Of a DNA stretch of 64,000 nt, positions 32,609 through 41,889 are shown piece after piece. The position numbers and the translations under genes are program-made. Below the pieces are notes generated by a model that saw only the letters and a program-made list of their open reading frames with translations, was not told where the DNA came from and ran no database searches. Each line of letters begins with the position of its first letter. The first letter of the stretch is position 1. The stretch spans positions 1-64,000 of the forward strand of contig NC_026494.1 in assembly GCF_000328475.2 (NCBI RefSeq). Direction: 5' to 3'. Source of the DNA: Mycosarcoma maydis (lineage: Eukaryota > Basidiomycota > Ustilaginomycetes > Ustilaginales).

Positions 32609-35218
32609 CTAGTCGGCCCAAGCGCCTTTTATGGTCTTCATACACTTTGCCCAACGCAACAGTCTGCCGCCTTCTTCCGGAGCGACGATGGGGAGCAAAG
32701 TGAGATGGGTGGGAGCACTGCCACTTCTGATGCTGCCGCGATGCAGATGCGAGTCGAACTTGGGCTTGGATAGGCGTCGACTGCGCTCGTATGCCTCGAT
32801 GCCGTTTGTATCCGACGAGCTCGAGTTGTCCCAAGATCCTCGATCCACATACGGCGACACTGTATCTTGGTCGAATGTCGAAGCCAGCTGGATATTGTCG
32901 TGCACAATAGCTGCGGCTTCTTGCAAGTTGGACGCCGAAGCCGACAGTCGGCGCTCGCCAGAAAGACGCGCGAGCTTGTCTTCGGCATCGCACCAGAACA
33001 GCTGCCAGCCTGTGCCCTTGGCATCCGTATCGATGCGCACAAATCCGTTGGAACGCTCGTAGTACCATCGATTTACCGGATTGTTGGAGCGCGACTTCCA
33101 CACCAAGTCGCGACCGGTGCCGTAACCACCCCTGCCTCCATTATCATTGAGCGCATCGAGCAGGCCCAGACCCTGCACTTCGTCACGCAGCGCTCCCCAC
33201 AGAAAATCCACCGTACCTGAGCCTTGCAGCGACGGAAGCACCGCAAACTTGTCCAGGTACGCAATCGGCTCGACGCTGGCACGATCGTCATCCGGCGCGT
33301 ACTCCTTGGTCACAATCGCCGCTCCCTGGTAATCACCCGTGATAATGGCAAAGTCGAGCGACTTGCGCAACCTCTCGTAGTAAGCATGCTGATTGAGCTT
33401 GCGTCGGAACGACGCTTCTAGCAATGCACACATCTTGTCCAAGTTGAGCTTGTCAAAGTCCTGGATCACTTTGATAGGCAGACCTGGCCGAACGATGGTT
33501 GGTGTGTGGCGTACGTCCTGCTTGTTGGCCAAGAGCCGATGTGGCAGTGAAGGGCTATGTGCTGCCTTGTTGGTGATCAGGTTGGCGATAAGCGATCGAG
33601 GCGACCGATGTGTGACGAGAACACCCGAGGATGTCTGTGGCATGTACGAGAGACAGTCTGAGATGGCGTCCAGATTCCGAAGCGCAGTTGGATGTGTCTG
33701 GTGCCAGACAAACGACTGCTTGATCTGATGATACTCCGAGGCGAGATTGATGGACAAGTGAGGATCGCCACCACGTGCATGCGAGGGGATGCCGCCTTCG
33801 CGGTTGATGACCATGAGTCGCAGAGGCATCATGTCGACCTCTCCGCCAATGAGTTCGGCCAGTGCATCGGCACTGGTTGATGATGCCGAGGCAGAAGCGG
33901 AAGCGGAAGCGGAAACGTCCGATGCTACCGCTTGTTCCGACGGCCGTGTAGCTGCTACTACCATGTCGCGAGCCAGCGCCACCATGACGTCGTCAGCTCG
34001 CACGCAAAGCGTCTCGAGCGTGCCGTCCCTTTCGTTCTCAAAGAGAGCGTAGGGCGCAAGCACAGGGATCTGGTCAGATGCAAGCGCCGATCGGATCGAG
34101 CAGAGGCTGTCGTCTGAAACGAGCGGCGGACGAAGACGCTCTTCGCCGCCACTGCCGTAATGCACTGTGGGCGAGGTGGATGACGAGCCTGCAACAACCG
34201 CATCGCCTGGCTTGACATCACTAGACGCTTGTGACTGCTGAAGCTGACGCGCCTCTGCCTCGACTTGAGCAGCAGCGTGCGCATCGACCTTGACGACTGC
34301 CTGTGGGAAAGGCCTGGCCATTGCGCCTTTGCGATTGAGGCTATCTGCGAGGCGTAAGGTCTCAGCCATGATGCGTTTTCGCAAGCGTTCTTGCTTTCGA
34401 CCAAGCACGCTAGAACGGCATACCGCCTGGTTGACTTTTGCGGACGAGGGGCTAGGATGAGCGGCGAGCCAGTCACCCATGCGTTGCTCTTCGAGCTCAT
34501 CCGTTCCGGTCACAAGTTGACCATCGTGGTCGATGTCAGCCGAGATCTCTGGCCAGTCGTCCTGGTCGACTACGACGACGCTGACGAGACCGAGACGCTT
34601 GAGGTATACGAGACCTTCGGCGATCGAATCGAGCTGACGGTCGGTAAACGGGCCTTGCACCTTGACCAGCGCAGTGTGCGAGTCGGCCAGTGCATCTGAT
34701 ACCGGCGTGACCTGTGGGATGGCGACAGTGGAGGTCTCTTTTGGCGTTGCGTTGGGCGAAGCAGATGTTGTCGGGAGGATGGGATCCGAGATGCGGACGG
34801 ATAAAGTGTCAGAGGTGGTGCGCTGCTTTTGTTCGTGCAAACTGTCGAGGATAGCCTTGGGTAGTTTCAGCGGAGCCGTTTCGGTAGCAGTGGTAGCATG
34901 AGGATCATTCTCGAGCGATATTGAGTGCTGCGGATCCCAGGTGGTGGTTGAGGGGTTATGCAAGCTTCCTGGACGCGCGATGTTGGGTGGTATCGGAAAC
35001 TCGGTGGGAGGGTTGAGCTGTGCGGACGACGACGACGATGATGATGACGATGCGATGGTATCGGTACGATCGGACGAAGGAGGCTTGGATTGAGTTGGCT
35101 GAGGTTGGCGTGGAGGTGGTTTTCGCGGTGCAAAGCTGTTGAGATACGTCTTGGAGTCCCTGAGCGATGGCTGCGCTTGGAGAATCTCCATGATCAAGTT
35201 CTGCATGCGTTTCGACAT
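32609..35218 (-). CDS. ARG2: N-acetylglutamate synthase, mitochondrial (arginine biosynthesis)
   Basis: An 869-residue protein matching fungal mitochondrial N-acetylglutamate synthase, which makes N-acetylglutamate from acetyl-CoA and glutamate, the first arginine-pathway step and feedback-controlled by arginine in other fungi. A degenerate amino-acid-kinase-like region (about residues 180-450) precedes a GNAT catalytic domain. The diagnostic C-terminal segments are VRPGLPIKVIQDFDKLNLD, LLEASFRRKLNQHAYYERL, AIITGDYQGAAIVTKE, YLDKFAVLPSLQGSGTVDFL and SRSNNPVNRWYYERSNGF. N-terminal residues 1-35 are basic and fit a mitochondrial presequence. Long Ser-rich disordered stretches interrupt the kinase-like part, including a poly-Ser run near residue 58 and an alternating Ser-Ala tract near 440, so it is longer than the yeast enzyme (about 570). 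No intron. Confidence 0.92.
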   Translation of the reverse strand: MSKRMQNLIMEILQAQPSLRDSKTYLNSFAPRKPPPRQPQPTQSKPPSSDRTDTIASSSSSSSSSAQLNPPTEFPIPPNIARPGSLHNPSTTTWDPQHSISLENDPHATTATETAPLKLPKAILDSLHEQKQRTTSDTLSVRISDPILPTTSASPNATPKETSTVAIPQVTPVSDALADSHTALVKVQGPFTDRQLDSIAEGLVYLKRLGLVSVVVVDQDDWPEISADIDHDGQLVTGTDELEEQRMGDWLAAHPSPSSAKVNQAVCRSSVLGRKQERLRKRIMAETLRLADSLNRKGAMARPFPQAVVKVDAHAAAQVEAEARQLQQSQASSDVKPGDAVVAGSSSTSPTVHYGSGGEERLRPPLVSDDSLCSIRSALASDQIPVLAPYALFENERDGTLETLCVRADDVMVALARDMVVAATRPSEQAVASDVSASASASASASSTSADALAELIGGEVDMMPLRLMVINREGGIPSHARGGDPHLSINLASEYHQIKQSFVWHQTHPTALRNLDAISDCLSYMPQTSSGVLVTHRSPRSLIANLITNKAAHSPSLPHRLLANKQDVRHTPTIVRPGLPIKVIQDFDKLNLDKMCALLEASFRRKLNQHAYYERLRKSLDFAIITGDYQGAAIVTKEYAPDDDRASVEPIAYLDKFAVLPSLQGSGTVDFLWGALRDEVQGLGLLDALNDNGGRGGYGTGRDLVWKSRSNNPVNRWYYERSNGFVRIDTDAKGTGWQLFWCDAEDKLARLSGERRLSASASNLQEAAAIVHDNIQLASTFDQDTVSPYVDRGSWDNSSSSDTNGIEAYERSRRLSKPKFDSHLHRGSIRSGSAPTHLTLLPIVAPEEGGRLLRWAKCMKTIKGAWAD

Positions 35219-35982
35219 GATCGCAAGAGGTGGCAGCGTCGAGTGAATTCAAGTACCAGCCAGATCAAAACGATCGTACGATGAGACGAAATCAAAGCGA
35301 TGCAAGGGCCGTGTCAGCAATTCGAATCGTGGTGAGCATTCTATGCCACGATGATGCAAAGTGTCAGAGGCGCGTTGGATTGTGGCCGTGTGTGCGCCTG
35401 CACAATCTTGCTGTACCAAGAGCCAAGCGTGCGAGTGTGCAGGTTCACGACCGTACACGAGAAGCCATGTAGTGGCAACGACAAGGAACGATCATGAACA
35501 CCAAAGCCAGGATGAGGAGGAGGAGAGCAAGTAACCAAACAACAACATTCCAATCGTCAATCACGAATCACGAAATCACGAATCACGAATCACGAATGCT
35601 GCGAACAAATTCCCGATTCGCAGGCCTAACCCTAACTTATCGCCAATTTATCTTTTCGTGATTCGTGATTCATGCACGATGGTTGTGAAAAGCTAAGAAA
35701 GCGCGTGCGACTCCTAGATCTCCCGATGATCTTAGTCTGCATGATTTTTCGTCGTGCCTGATTCGTGACTGTTTTCTACTAGGTTAATTTCGTGTTGGAT
35801 TAACTTAACACGAATCACGAATGAGTCGGTGAACGTGTCTGGCGTCTGGCGGCGCTGACGTTGAACGATTCACCGTTGGTTGGCCTAGAGCAGACACGAG
35901 ATCGCCATGCCATCGATCTTGTCCATTAGACAATCACGACTGCTTTTGACATCAGACGCTGACATACGATTGTTGACTGGTT
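35219..35982. other. Intergenic region upstream of ARG2
   Basis: Holds several AATCACG units (about 35562-35597, with one A insertion), a CGTGATT doublet near 35658 and an ACACGAATCACGAATG near 35808. A CTAACCCTAACTTA tract at about 35625 resembles a telomere unit but is too short to matter. No gene is seen. Confidence 0.5.
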
Positions 35983-36333
35983 CTAGTCTGACGCTGGTAG
36001 CACCATCGACTGTTTCACTTTGGATGCGACACGATCTGCTGTTGTACTCACCCTGTGCATCTGACGGTCGACTTCGTACGCTGATGTGTGGCTCGTGCTG
36101 AATCGCAAAGACTGCTGTGCTCGAGAATGGAACGAGGAGGAGGCGGAGGAGGAGGACGCCACTGTAGGCCTGCCTTCGTCACGGTGCAGGTCGAACAGAT
36201 GGCTCTCGTTCTCGTACAGGTCCGAATAAAAGGTGCGATGCTGCATTGGTGCGCAAATCTGTGCTGGCCTTGTACTGCGTGCGAGCCATCTTTTCGGCGC
36301 AATCGAGCGTCTTTGAAGCATTCTGTGGAGCAT
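35983..36333 (-). CDS. Possible small mitochondrial protein, 116 residues
   Basis: An open frame from an ATG at 36333 to a stop at 35983. The N-terminus MLHRMLQRRSIAPKRWLARS is strongly basic and amphipathic, as in mitochondrial presequences. It is followed by a plausible globular piece (RTFYSDLYENESHLFDLHRDEG), a Ser-rich linker and FSTSHTSAYEVDRQMHRVS. A GTGAGT donor-like site lies near 36053, so the C-terminus may be spliced differently. I recognise no family. The coding-like composition and the presequence argue for reality; the short length and lack of homology argue against. Confidence 0.35.
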   Translation of the reverse strand: MLHRMLQRRSIAPKRWLARSTRPAQICAPMQHRTFYSDLYENESHLFDLHRDEGRPTVASSSSASSSFHSRAQQSLRFSTSHTSAYEVDRQMHRVSTTADRVASKVKQSMVLPASD

Positions 36334-36823
36334 GGTAGTGCGTAGAGGCAAGAGGTAGATAGGATCGGCCCGAGTGGATCGACTTGATGGCCACCTTGGA
36401 TATATACTTCTCCCAGCCGCGGTGGATGCATGCACAGAGTTGGACGAGGTCAGTCCGGATACACGCTCCAGTTCCAGCACTTGCAAAGCGATGTGGTCAC
36501 TGGCAAACCAGGCGCAATTCACGATTGGCTCGGAGCGCGTTCAAGCGAAACCAACAAGCATCCGCGCCTGAGTGTGGACCCTTTCGTGTAACAGAAGTAC
36601 ATGATCAAGTACGGAAAGGCCAAAACTGTGCTACTCTCCTCTGATTCGCTGCTGCAGCAATCCTCAAGTGGACCGCCCTGAACCCTTGTTGACATTCATG
36701 ACACGTCCATCAACAGCCGCCGTTGTTGATTTATGCGGGGAGTGAGAGGAACACCACCCCAATACCCCGTGGCACGCACAGCCGTTTGGTCTGCGTGAAA
36801 GAGCCATCATGTTGTAGCTTAGC

Positions 36824-36847
36824 GTGAACAGTGAACAGTGAACAGTG
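36824..36847. repeat. (GTGAACA)3 heptamer microsatellite
   Basis: Three perfect 7-bp copies plus GTG, in the same intergenic region as array 2. Confidence 0.9.
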
Positions 36848-37420
36848 TGGGAGCAGGGTTAGGGTTTGGGTCGAGGGTTGCAGTCAGGGTCCAAGCTTGG
36901 ACCTCTGGGTTGCACAGCTAGCGTGCTTCACGCTTTGGTGGAATGCGCTTGGTGCCGAGACGTCCGCTCTAACACTCTTGCTCAAGTTTCGAGTCGTGAG
37001 TTTCCACCTTTACGGTTCGTGTGTGGATGCGAGTTTGCTGTCCAGCCATCGTTCATCTCGAGGCAGCAACGTACCACAGTGACGATACCGATGCGCATGG
37101 TAGCCTCCGATCCTTTCCGACCGTAGCCTCGCTTGCTGTCTTGCACAACATTTCTTGCAGTTGCTTACTGCTCGTCACGATGCGCAAAGTCACGAATTGG
37201 CTGATTGGATGTGCGCTTTTCTTGGCAGATGCACGAGTGCGTCAAGATTTTTTTTTTTTATCAGATTTCGAACCACAACGTCGCTTACCGTACAGCCCAC
37301 ACTCGATCCTCTGGCTCACCAAACTAATCTGATAAACAGTCGGGACTTGTCAGTCACAATTTACGATCCACGATTCACCATTCGTGATATTCGTGATTCG
37401 TGATGGACGATTCGTGCGAG

Positions 37421-37518
37421 ATTCACGATTCACGATTCACGATTCACGATTCACGATTCACGATTCACGATTCACGATTCACGATTCACGATTCACGATT
37501 CACGATTCACGATTCACG
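37421..37518. repeat. (ATTCACG)14 perfect tandem array
   Basis: Fourteen uninterrupted copies of ATTCACG, which is CGTGAAT on the minus strand, so this array is inverted relative to arrays 1 and 3. It lies about 340 bases upstream of the asparaginase ATG and about 110 bases before the assembly gap. Confidence 0.95.
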
Positions 37519-37625
37519 ATTGCTGCTGTGTTTAACGTTATTCGTGATTCACGATTTTCGCCTTTGCGCCGTTTGCGGCAAGTGATGTCATGTCAGATCG
37601 CTCGAAATTACATTGACGGAATTCC

Positions 37626-37725
37626 NNNNNNNNNNNNNNNNNNNNNNNNNNNNNNNNNNNNNNNNNNNNNNNNNNNNNNNNNNNNNNNNNNNNNNNNNNN
37701 NNNNNNNNNNNNNNNNNNNNNNNNN
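37626..37725. other. Assembly gap, 100 N
   Basis: Exactly 100 N, so a placeholder of unknown true length. The left edge reads CGGAATTCC, which contains an EcoRI site and could be a linker or clone end. Confidence 0.98.
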
Positions 37726-37860
37726 ATTCTCTTGGGGCTGCACGACCCGTGACTGTACCAGTCCGGGCATTTGCCAACTCGATCTCGAACAAAGCTTCTT
37801 TCCACTCGCTCGTCCGCAAGCTACGTCCGTACTCGAGCTCAACGTGACTTTTGAGTCACA

Positions 37861-39192
37861 ATGGCAGCTCGCGACTGCAACGCATCCCGAGATGTGGAGC
37901 AGCGCCATGTCACATCACACATAGTCGCGCTGGCGATCCACGGTGGAGCTGGAGGCACGACCACACCGAACATGCCTGCCGACCTCATCGCTGCTTACCG
38001 TCAACGACTGCGCACCGTTCTCTCGACCACCTACGAGCACCGCCATCCGACGTCGCTCGAAGCGGTCTGTGATGCAGTCTCGCAGCTCGAGGATTCGCCT
38101 CTCTTCAACGCCGCCAAAGGCGCCGTATTCGACCTAGCTGGACACACGGTATGCGAGAGCTCGTTGATGACCACACAACCCGGTTTTCACTCCAACACGG
38201 TCGCAGTAACAGGCGTGCGCAGGACCAAAAATCCGATCTTGCTGTCCAAGGTGTTGCTCGAAAACAACACGCTGCTCGGAGGGCACGCCTTCTACTCGGG
38301 AGAATCAGCAGAGAAGGCAGGTTGGCACCTTGGCACCCAACGCGTCAGCACAGGCTACTATTGGACCAAGAGAAGATGGCTCGAGCACAAAAGAGCACTT
38401 GATCCCAAGCTTGACAAGCTTGCCGAACTCGTCGCTCATCATACGCAGAGCTTCCACGACAACGATGACATGGACCGTCAAGATGTGCAGCACAATCCGC
38501 CAGCTTACTCGCACTCGACAGCCGCAATTCAAGCCAATATTCCGTCCGAAGCCGAGTCTGAGCCCGAACTCGAATCCGAACCCGAGCACCAAGACCAGTC
38601 CATCTTTGACCGCTACGCGCATCTCACCGACTTGCTCCCACAAGGCACCGTTGGAGCGGTTGCCCTCGATTCCAACGGTCATCTTTCCGTTGCTACCTCG
38701 ACGGGTGGCAAGACGAACAAGTATCCGGGACGTATTGGTGATACGCCCTCGGTTGGATCCGGGTTCTGGGCCGATTGCTGGTCCACTTCACGTGCCCACC
38801 CTCGCCGCAGATGTAGCACAGCGCCACTTTTGCAACGTCTGCTGCGCTGCATTTTGCCAAATTCTAACAGCTCGGCTGACAATGGGCTGCGGGGAATCGC
38901 AATCTCAGGTACAGGTGATGGCGATTTCTTCCTTCGCACCAACTTTGCTTCTTCGCTAGCACATCGCATCAAGTACGCCGACGTGCCATTCGACCAAGCT
39001 ATCGAAACAGCCATGGACGAGCTTGTCCACCTCTATGGCTCCGAACAGGGCGTGGGAGGTGCCATCTTACTAGACCGTCAGGGCAACGCATACTTTCCCT
39101 TGGCGGCCAGCACAATGAATCGAGGTCTTATCTCGAAGAGCACCGCCTTTCAGCCAAAAGTGGCCATCTTCGATCACGAGCATCTCGCATAG
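37861..39192 (+). CDS. Ntn-hydrolase asparaginase / isoaspartyl peptidase (asparaginase_2 family)
   Basis: A 443-residue autoprocessing N-terminal-nucleophile hydrolase that cleaves L-asparagine or beta-aspartyl peptides; taspase and glycosylasparaginase share the fold. Motifs: LAIHGGAGG near the N-terminus, FNAAKGAVFD, then the cleavage/nucleophile site in QGTVGAVALD (Thr at about residue 263, bases 38647-38649). STGGKTNKYPGRIGDTP, which binds the substrate carboxylate, and SGTGDGDFFLR follow. Cleavage before Thr263 would give alpha and beta chains. The linker just before the nucleophile (about residues 200-255) is unusually long and acidic, with a Glu/Pro-rich run. After GFWADCWS there is an Arg/Leu-rich insert before the GDGDFF motif that is unusual in the family. 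No intron. Start codon is clear; the assembly gap lies only 135 bases upstream. Confidence 0.9.
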   Translation: MAARDCNASRDVEQRHVTSHIVALAIHGGAGGTTTPNMPADLIAAYRQRLRTVLSTTYEHRHPTSLEAVCDAVSQLEDSPLFNAAKGAVFDLAGHTVCESSLMTTQPGFHSNTVAVTGVRRTKNPILLSKVLLENNTLLGGHAFYSGESAEKAGWHLGTQRVSTGYYWTKRRWLEHKRALDPKLDKLAELVAHHTQSFHDNDDMDRQDVQHNPPAYSHSTAAIQANIPSEAESEPELESEPEHQDQSIFDRYAHLTDLLPQGTVGAVALDSNGHLSVATSTGGKTNKYPGRIGDTPSVGSGFWADCWSTSRAHPRRRCSTAPLLQRLLRCILPNSNSSADNGLRGIAISGTGDGDFFLRTNFASSLAHRIKYADVPFDQAIETAMDELVHLYGSEQGVGGAILLDRQGNAYFPLAASTMNRGLISKSTAFQPKVAIFDHEHLA

Positions 39193-39387
39193 CTCACTCT
39201 CGCACTTTTGCAGATTCGACCAGCAAGAGACGATAACCTCGCTACGTTGACAATCGCGGTCAGATTCATTTGTCCATTCGAAACAAGATGCAATCAAGGA
39301 TGTGGCGATCCGAAACAAGATGCAATCAACGACGAAAGGATGCGGGATGTATGACTGGGATGCGGATCAAAACGGGGTACAGACGTG

Positions 39388-41889
39388 CTACTTTGGTGAT
39401 GGTGGCGACGGCGGTGCAGGAGGTGAAGGCGGCTTCTGCTGTTGCTGCTTCTTCTCGTCCTCCTGTTGCTTCTTTTCGCGCTGCTTCTGTTGGTCGTGTT
39501 TCTTGTTCTGCTCTTGCTCCTGCTGCTTCTTGTTCTGCTCCTCCTCCTGCTGCTTCTTGTTCTGCTCTTGCTCCTGCTGCTTCTTGTTCTGCTCCTCCTC
39601 CTGCTGCTTCTTGATATCTGGACTGACAGCGGCGGCTTTTCCTTGGCCGGCAGAAGGAGGTTGCTGTGGAGCAGACAAAGCTGCGGCGTAGCTCAGCTTT
39701 GCATCGCCACTAGCGCCGGGGCTAGCATCTGGACTGGAAGCGCCGATGACGGCGGCTGCGCCGGCCGCACCGGCGCTCTTGCTGACACTCTCGATGACCT
39801 GGCGTGGCGACATGGCGCCGCTGACCTTTTCTTTGGCCACATCCTTGAGCACGTCTGCTGGGTTGCTGGTGCTGGGGACCGGGTTGGCGTTCTTGTAAGC
39901 GTTGGGCTGGCAGTTTCTACCCAATGGACCTTTGCACTGGTTGCAGACTGGCTGGTCACTGGGCGCGAACGCTTTGCCAGGAGTAGCCTCGTGCAGGCTG
40001 GTCTGTGCGACATCGTTGAACACATTGCCTTCGATCAGCGCCGAGACACCGGGACCCATATCGAGCGAGTGGCCGGTGTTGTGGTCGAAAATGGTGTTGA
40101 CAATGTGCCACACGGCTGGCTGTTGACCGTTGGCGTCCGGGCTCGCAATTCGTGGCGATCGGCCAGAACAGTTGCTCATCACATTCGACGAGAACGTCAC
40201 CTTGTCGCCCGATCCGTAGCCGAGAACAGTCCAGTAGTGCGAACCATCACAGGTAGCCGACCACTTGGTAGCGCCGTCAAATAGACAATTCGAAATAGTC
40301 ACGCGGCCTGCAGATTCGTAGCCGGTGACGATAAACTGTCGACCGATGTGTGCAAATGTAATGCGGTCGATCCAGATGAGGTCGGTGTCGTAGAGGGTGA
40401 TGCCGTCTCCGCCCCAGATGTACTGTGGATTGATCTCGTCGATGCGGAAATTGTGGAGGATCACGTTTTGGTGATGTGCGATGCGCAAGCCTTTGCCGCG
40501 GATCGCGGCGTTGGACGTGATGCCGATGACGGACTTGTTGGACGATACCGTGATGGGAGTGAGGCCGGCTTTGTCGTAGGTGACGGCTGTGGCGCGTTTG
40601 TCTTTGCACCAGCCTTGGCCGTTGTCGATCGCCAGCTGGCCTTTGTCGGGGCACTTGACGTATGAATCTGGAATGCAGCCGCGACAGTTGGTGCAGATGC
40701 CTTCGGTGGTGCGCAGGTCGTACACTTTGTCTAGGTGGATCACGCGAGGTTGAGCGTCCGAAAGCAGTTGCACGAGCTCGTTGACGTCTTTGGGTACCAC
40801 AGCTGCAGTCGAGCCTCCGCCGGTGACTTGCGCAGCGAACCCGTGCGGTTGGCTCGAGATGCGCGATCCGCCCAAGCCAGCATCGCCGACCACGCCAGCA
40901 CCCACCCCACCCGGCGTCGGCGCAGAGGGCATGTTGATCGCATAGTCCACGCCGCTCGCCAACGGTACAGACGCATCAGCGCCTTGCTGTTCCGCTCTAC
41001 CCCCGCGCTTCCGATGACGATGTCCACCCACGCAGTTTTCACGCCTTTGGATCGAGCGTTTGCGATGTCCGAATTCGCCGCTCGGAAGAAATTCATGTCG
41101 AGCATCGAATTCGCGCCACTTGGCCCAAGGATCTTGGTTATGCGTTCCCAAGACCGGATGATAGACATTCATGTCATCGTCCACGACAGCATCAACTCGG
41201 TCACCAGTGTCGCGTTTGAGCAGCGTATTTTCGGTGCAGCCGGTGGTGCTTTGTATGTCCCATCGCTTCTTATCCTGGGTGATGGTGACGTGTCGAACGT
41301 AGAGCTCGTTGAGTGCGGTATCCACGTCGGCAGTGGCAAACTTGTTTCTCTGCAACCAACGTTTGTAGCAGGATTCCTCTTGCGCTGTTACAGGAGGAGC
41401 GCCCAATCGTTTTGCCGCGCCCGGTCCGTCGATGCTGGGATCCATGTCACTCTGGCTTACCGCCAAACCCAAATGCATCTGCACTTGGTCGTTTATCGTC
41501 GCGCGAGCCTGTTGTGCCGTACTTTGTCCAACCTGCCAGCCATGGTGCATGTTCCGCTCCAGATCGACCAGCATCACGTATACGGCCAACTGCATCATGC
41601 TCGGCTCGTTCTGTTTTTGTGCAATCAGTTGATGCAGATTGGCACGCGTCACAGAGTCGAGCTTGACCAGCCGAAAGTTGTCGGCACTGCAAGCAACGTT
41701 ACGGATGCCATTGCGGATGCAGATCTCGTCCGTGTCCGGCTGGTAGTACTCGGGCAGAAAGCTCGTGGTGCCGACATGGTGCAAGATGTCGTAAGGATCA
41801 GTGAAGGCCGAGCCGAGCGGGACGACGATCAACGTCGCCAGCAGCGCAAACAGCGGTGCGCCTAATCGCCAGCTTGACCAGCGATGCAT
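39388..41889 (-). CDS. Secreted pectin lyase (PL1) with large N- and C-terminal extensions
   Basis: An 833-residue secreted protein that would break pectin in plant walls by trans-elimination. Residues 1 to about 28 are a signal peptide. The lyase beta-helix lies at about 365-650: PKDVNELVQLLSDAQPRVIH, GICTNCRGCIPDS, VIGITSNAAIRGKGLRIAHH, WGGDGITLYDTDLIWIDRIT, IGRQFIVTGYESAGRVTISN, SATCDGSHYWTVLGYGSG and SNCSGRSPRIASPD. These match fungal PL1 pectin lyases closely, including the RSPR segment with the likely catalytic Arg. The N-terminal about 330 residues are cysteine-containing and not recognised; basic runs (KRSIQRRE, HRKRGGR) near residue 290 resemble processing sites. The C-terminus ends in an Ala/Ser linker, a tail of 9-residue units KKQQEEEQN/KKQQEQEQN coded by a 54-base repeat (about 39510-39620), and a PPSPPAPP end. 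The tail may bind wall polymers; that is inference. Confidence 0.88.
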   Translation of the reverse strand: MHRWSSWRLGAPLFALLATLIVVPLGSAFTDPYDILHHVGTTSFLPEYYQPDTDEICIRNGIRNVACSADNFRLVKLDSVTRANLHQLIAQKQNEPSMMQLAVYVMLVDLERNMHHGWQVGQSTAQQARATINDQVQMHLGLAVSQSDMDPSIDGPGAAKRLGAPPVTAQEESCYKRWLQRNKFATADVDTALNELYVRHVTITQDKKRWDIQSTTGCTENTLLKRDTGDRVDAVVDDDMNVYHPVLGTHNQDPWAKWREFDARHEFLPSGEFGHRKRSIQRRENCVGGHRHRKRGGRAEQQGADASVPLASGVDYAINMPSAPTPGGVGAGVVGDAGLGGSRISSQPHGFAAQVTGGGSTAAVVPKDVNELVQLLSDAQPRVIHLDKVYDLRTTEGICTNCRGCIPDSYVKCPDKGQLAIDNGQGWCKDKRATAVTYDKAGLTPITVSSNKSVIGITSNAAIRGKGLRIAHHQNVILHNFRIDEINPQYIWGGDGITLYDTDLIWIDRITFAHIGRQFIVTGYESAGRVTISNCLFDGATKWSATCDGSHYWTVLGYGSGDKVTFSSNVMSNCSGRSPRIASPDANGQQPAVWHIVNTIFDHNTGHSLDMGPGVSALIEGNVFNDVAQTSLHEATPGKAFAPSDQPVCNQCKGPLGRNCQPNAYKNANPVPSTSNPADVLKDVAKEKVSGAMSPRQVIESVSKSAGAAGAAAVIGASSPDASPGASGDAKLSYAAALSAPQQPPSAGQGKAAAVSPDIKKQQEEEQNKKQQEQEQNKKQQEEEQNKKQQEQEQNKKHDQQKQREKKQQEDEKKQQQQKPPSPPAPPSPPSPK

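Larger units (their letters stand above)
36334..37860. other. Divergent intergenic region with heptamer array 2 and assembly gap
   Basis: Contains (GTGAACA)3, one GGTTAGGG telomere-like unit near 36855, a T-run near 37249, the perfect ATTCACG array at 37421-37518 and 100 N from 37626. Downstream of the gap, bases 37726-37860 are probably the leader of the asparaginase gene. No coding region is supported. Confidence 0.55.

Noticed and set aside
36850..36862. TTAGGG-like unit, and CTAACCCTAAC near 35625
   Set aside because: One or two units only; interstitial telomere DNA cannot be claimed.
39442..40284. Plus-strand frame with long poly-Leu start
   Set aside because: It is the antisense of the repeated Lys/Gln codons of the pectin lyase tail, not a membrane protein.
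40735..41865. Plus-strand 376-codon frame
   Set aside because: Antisense to the N-terminal part of the pectin lyase gene; no domain visible.
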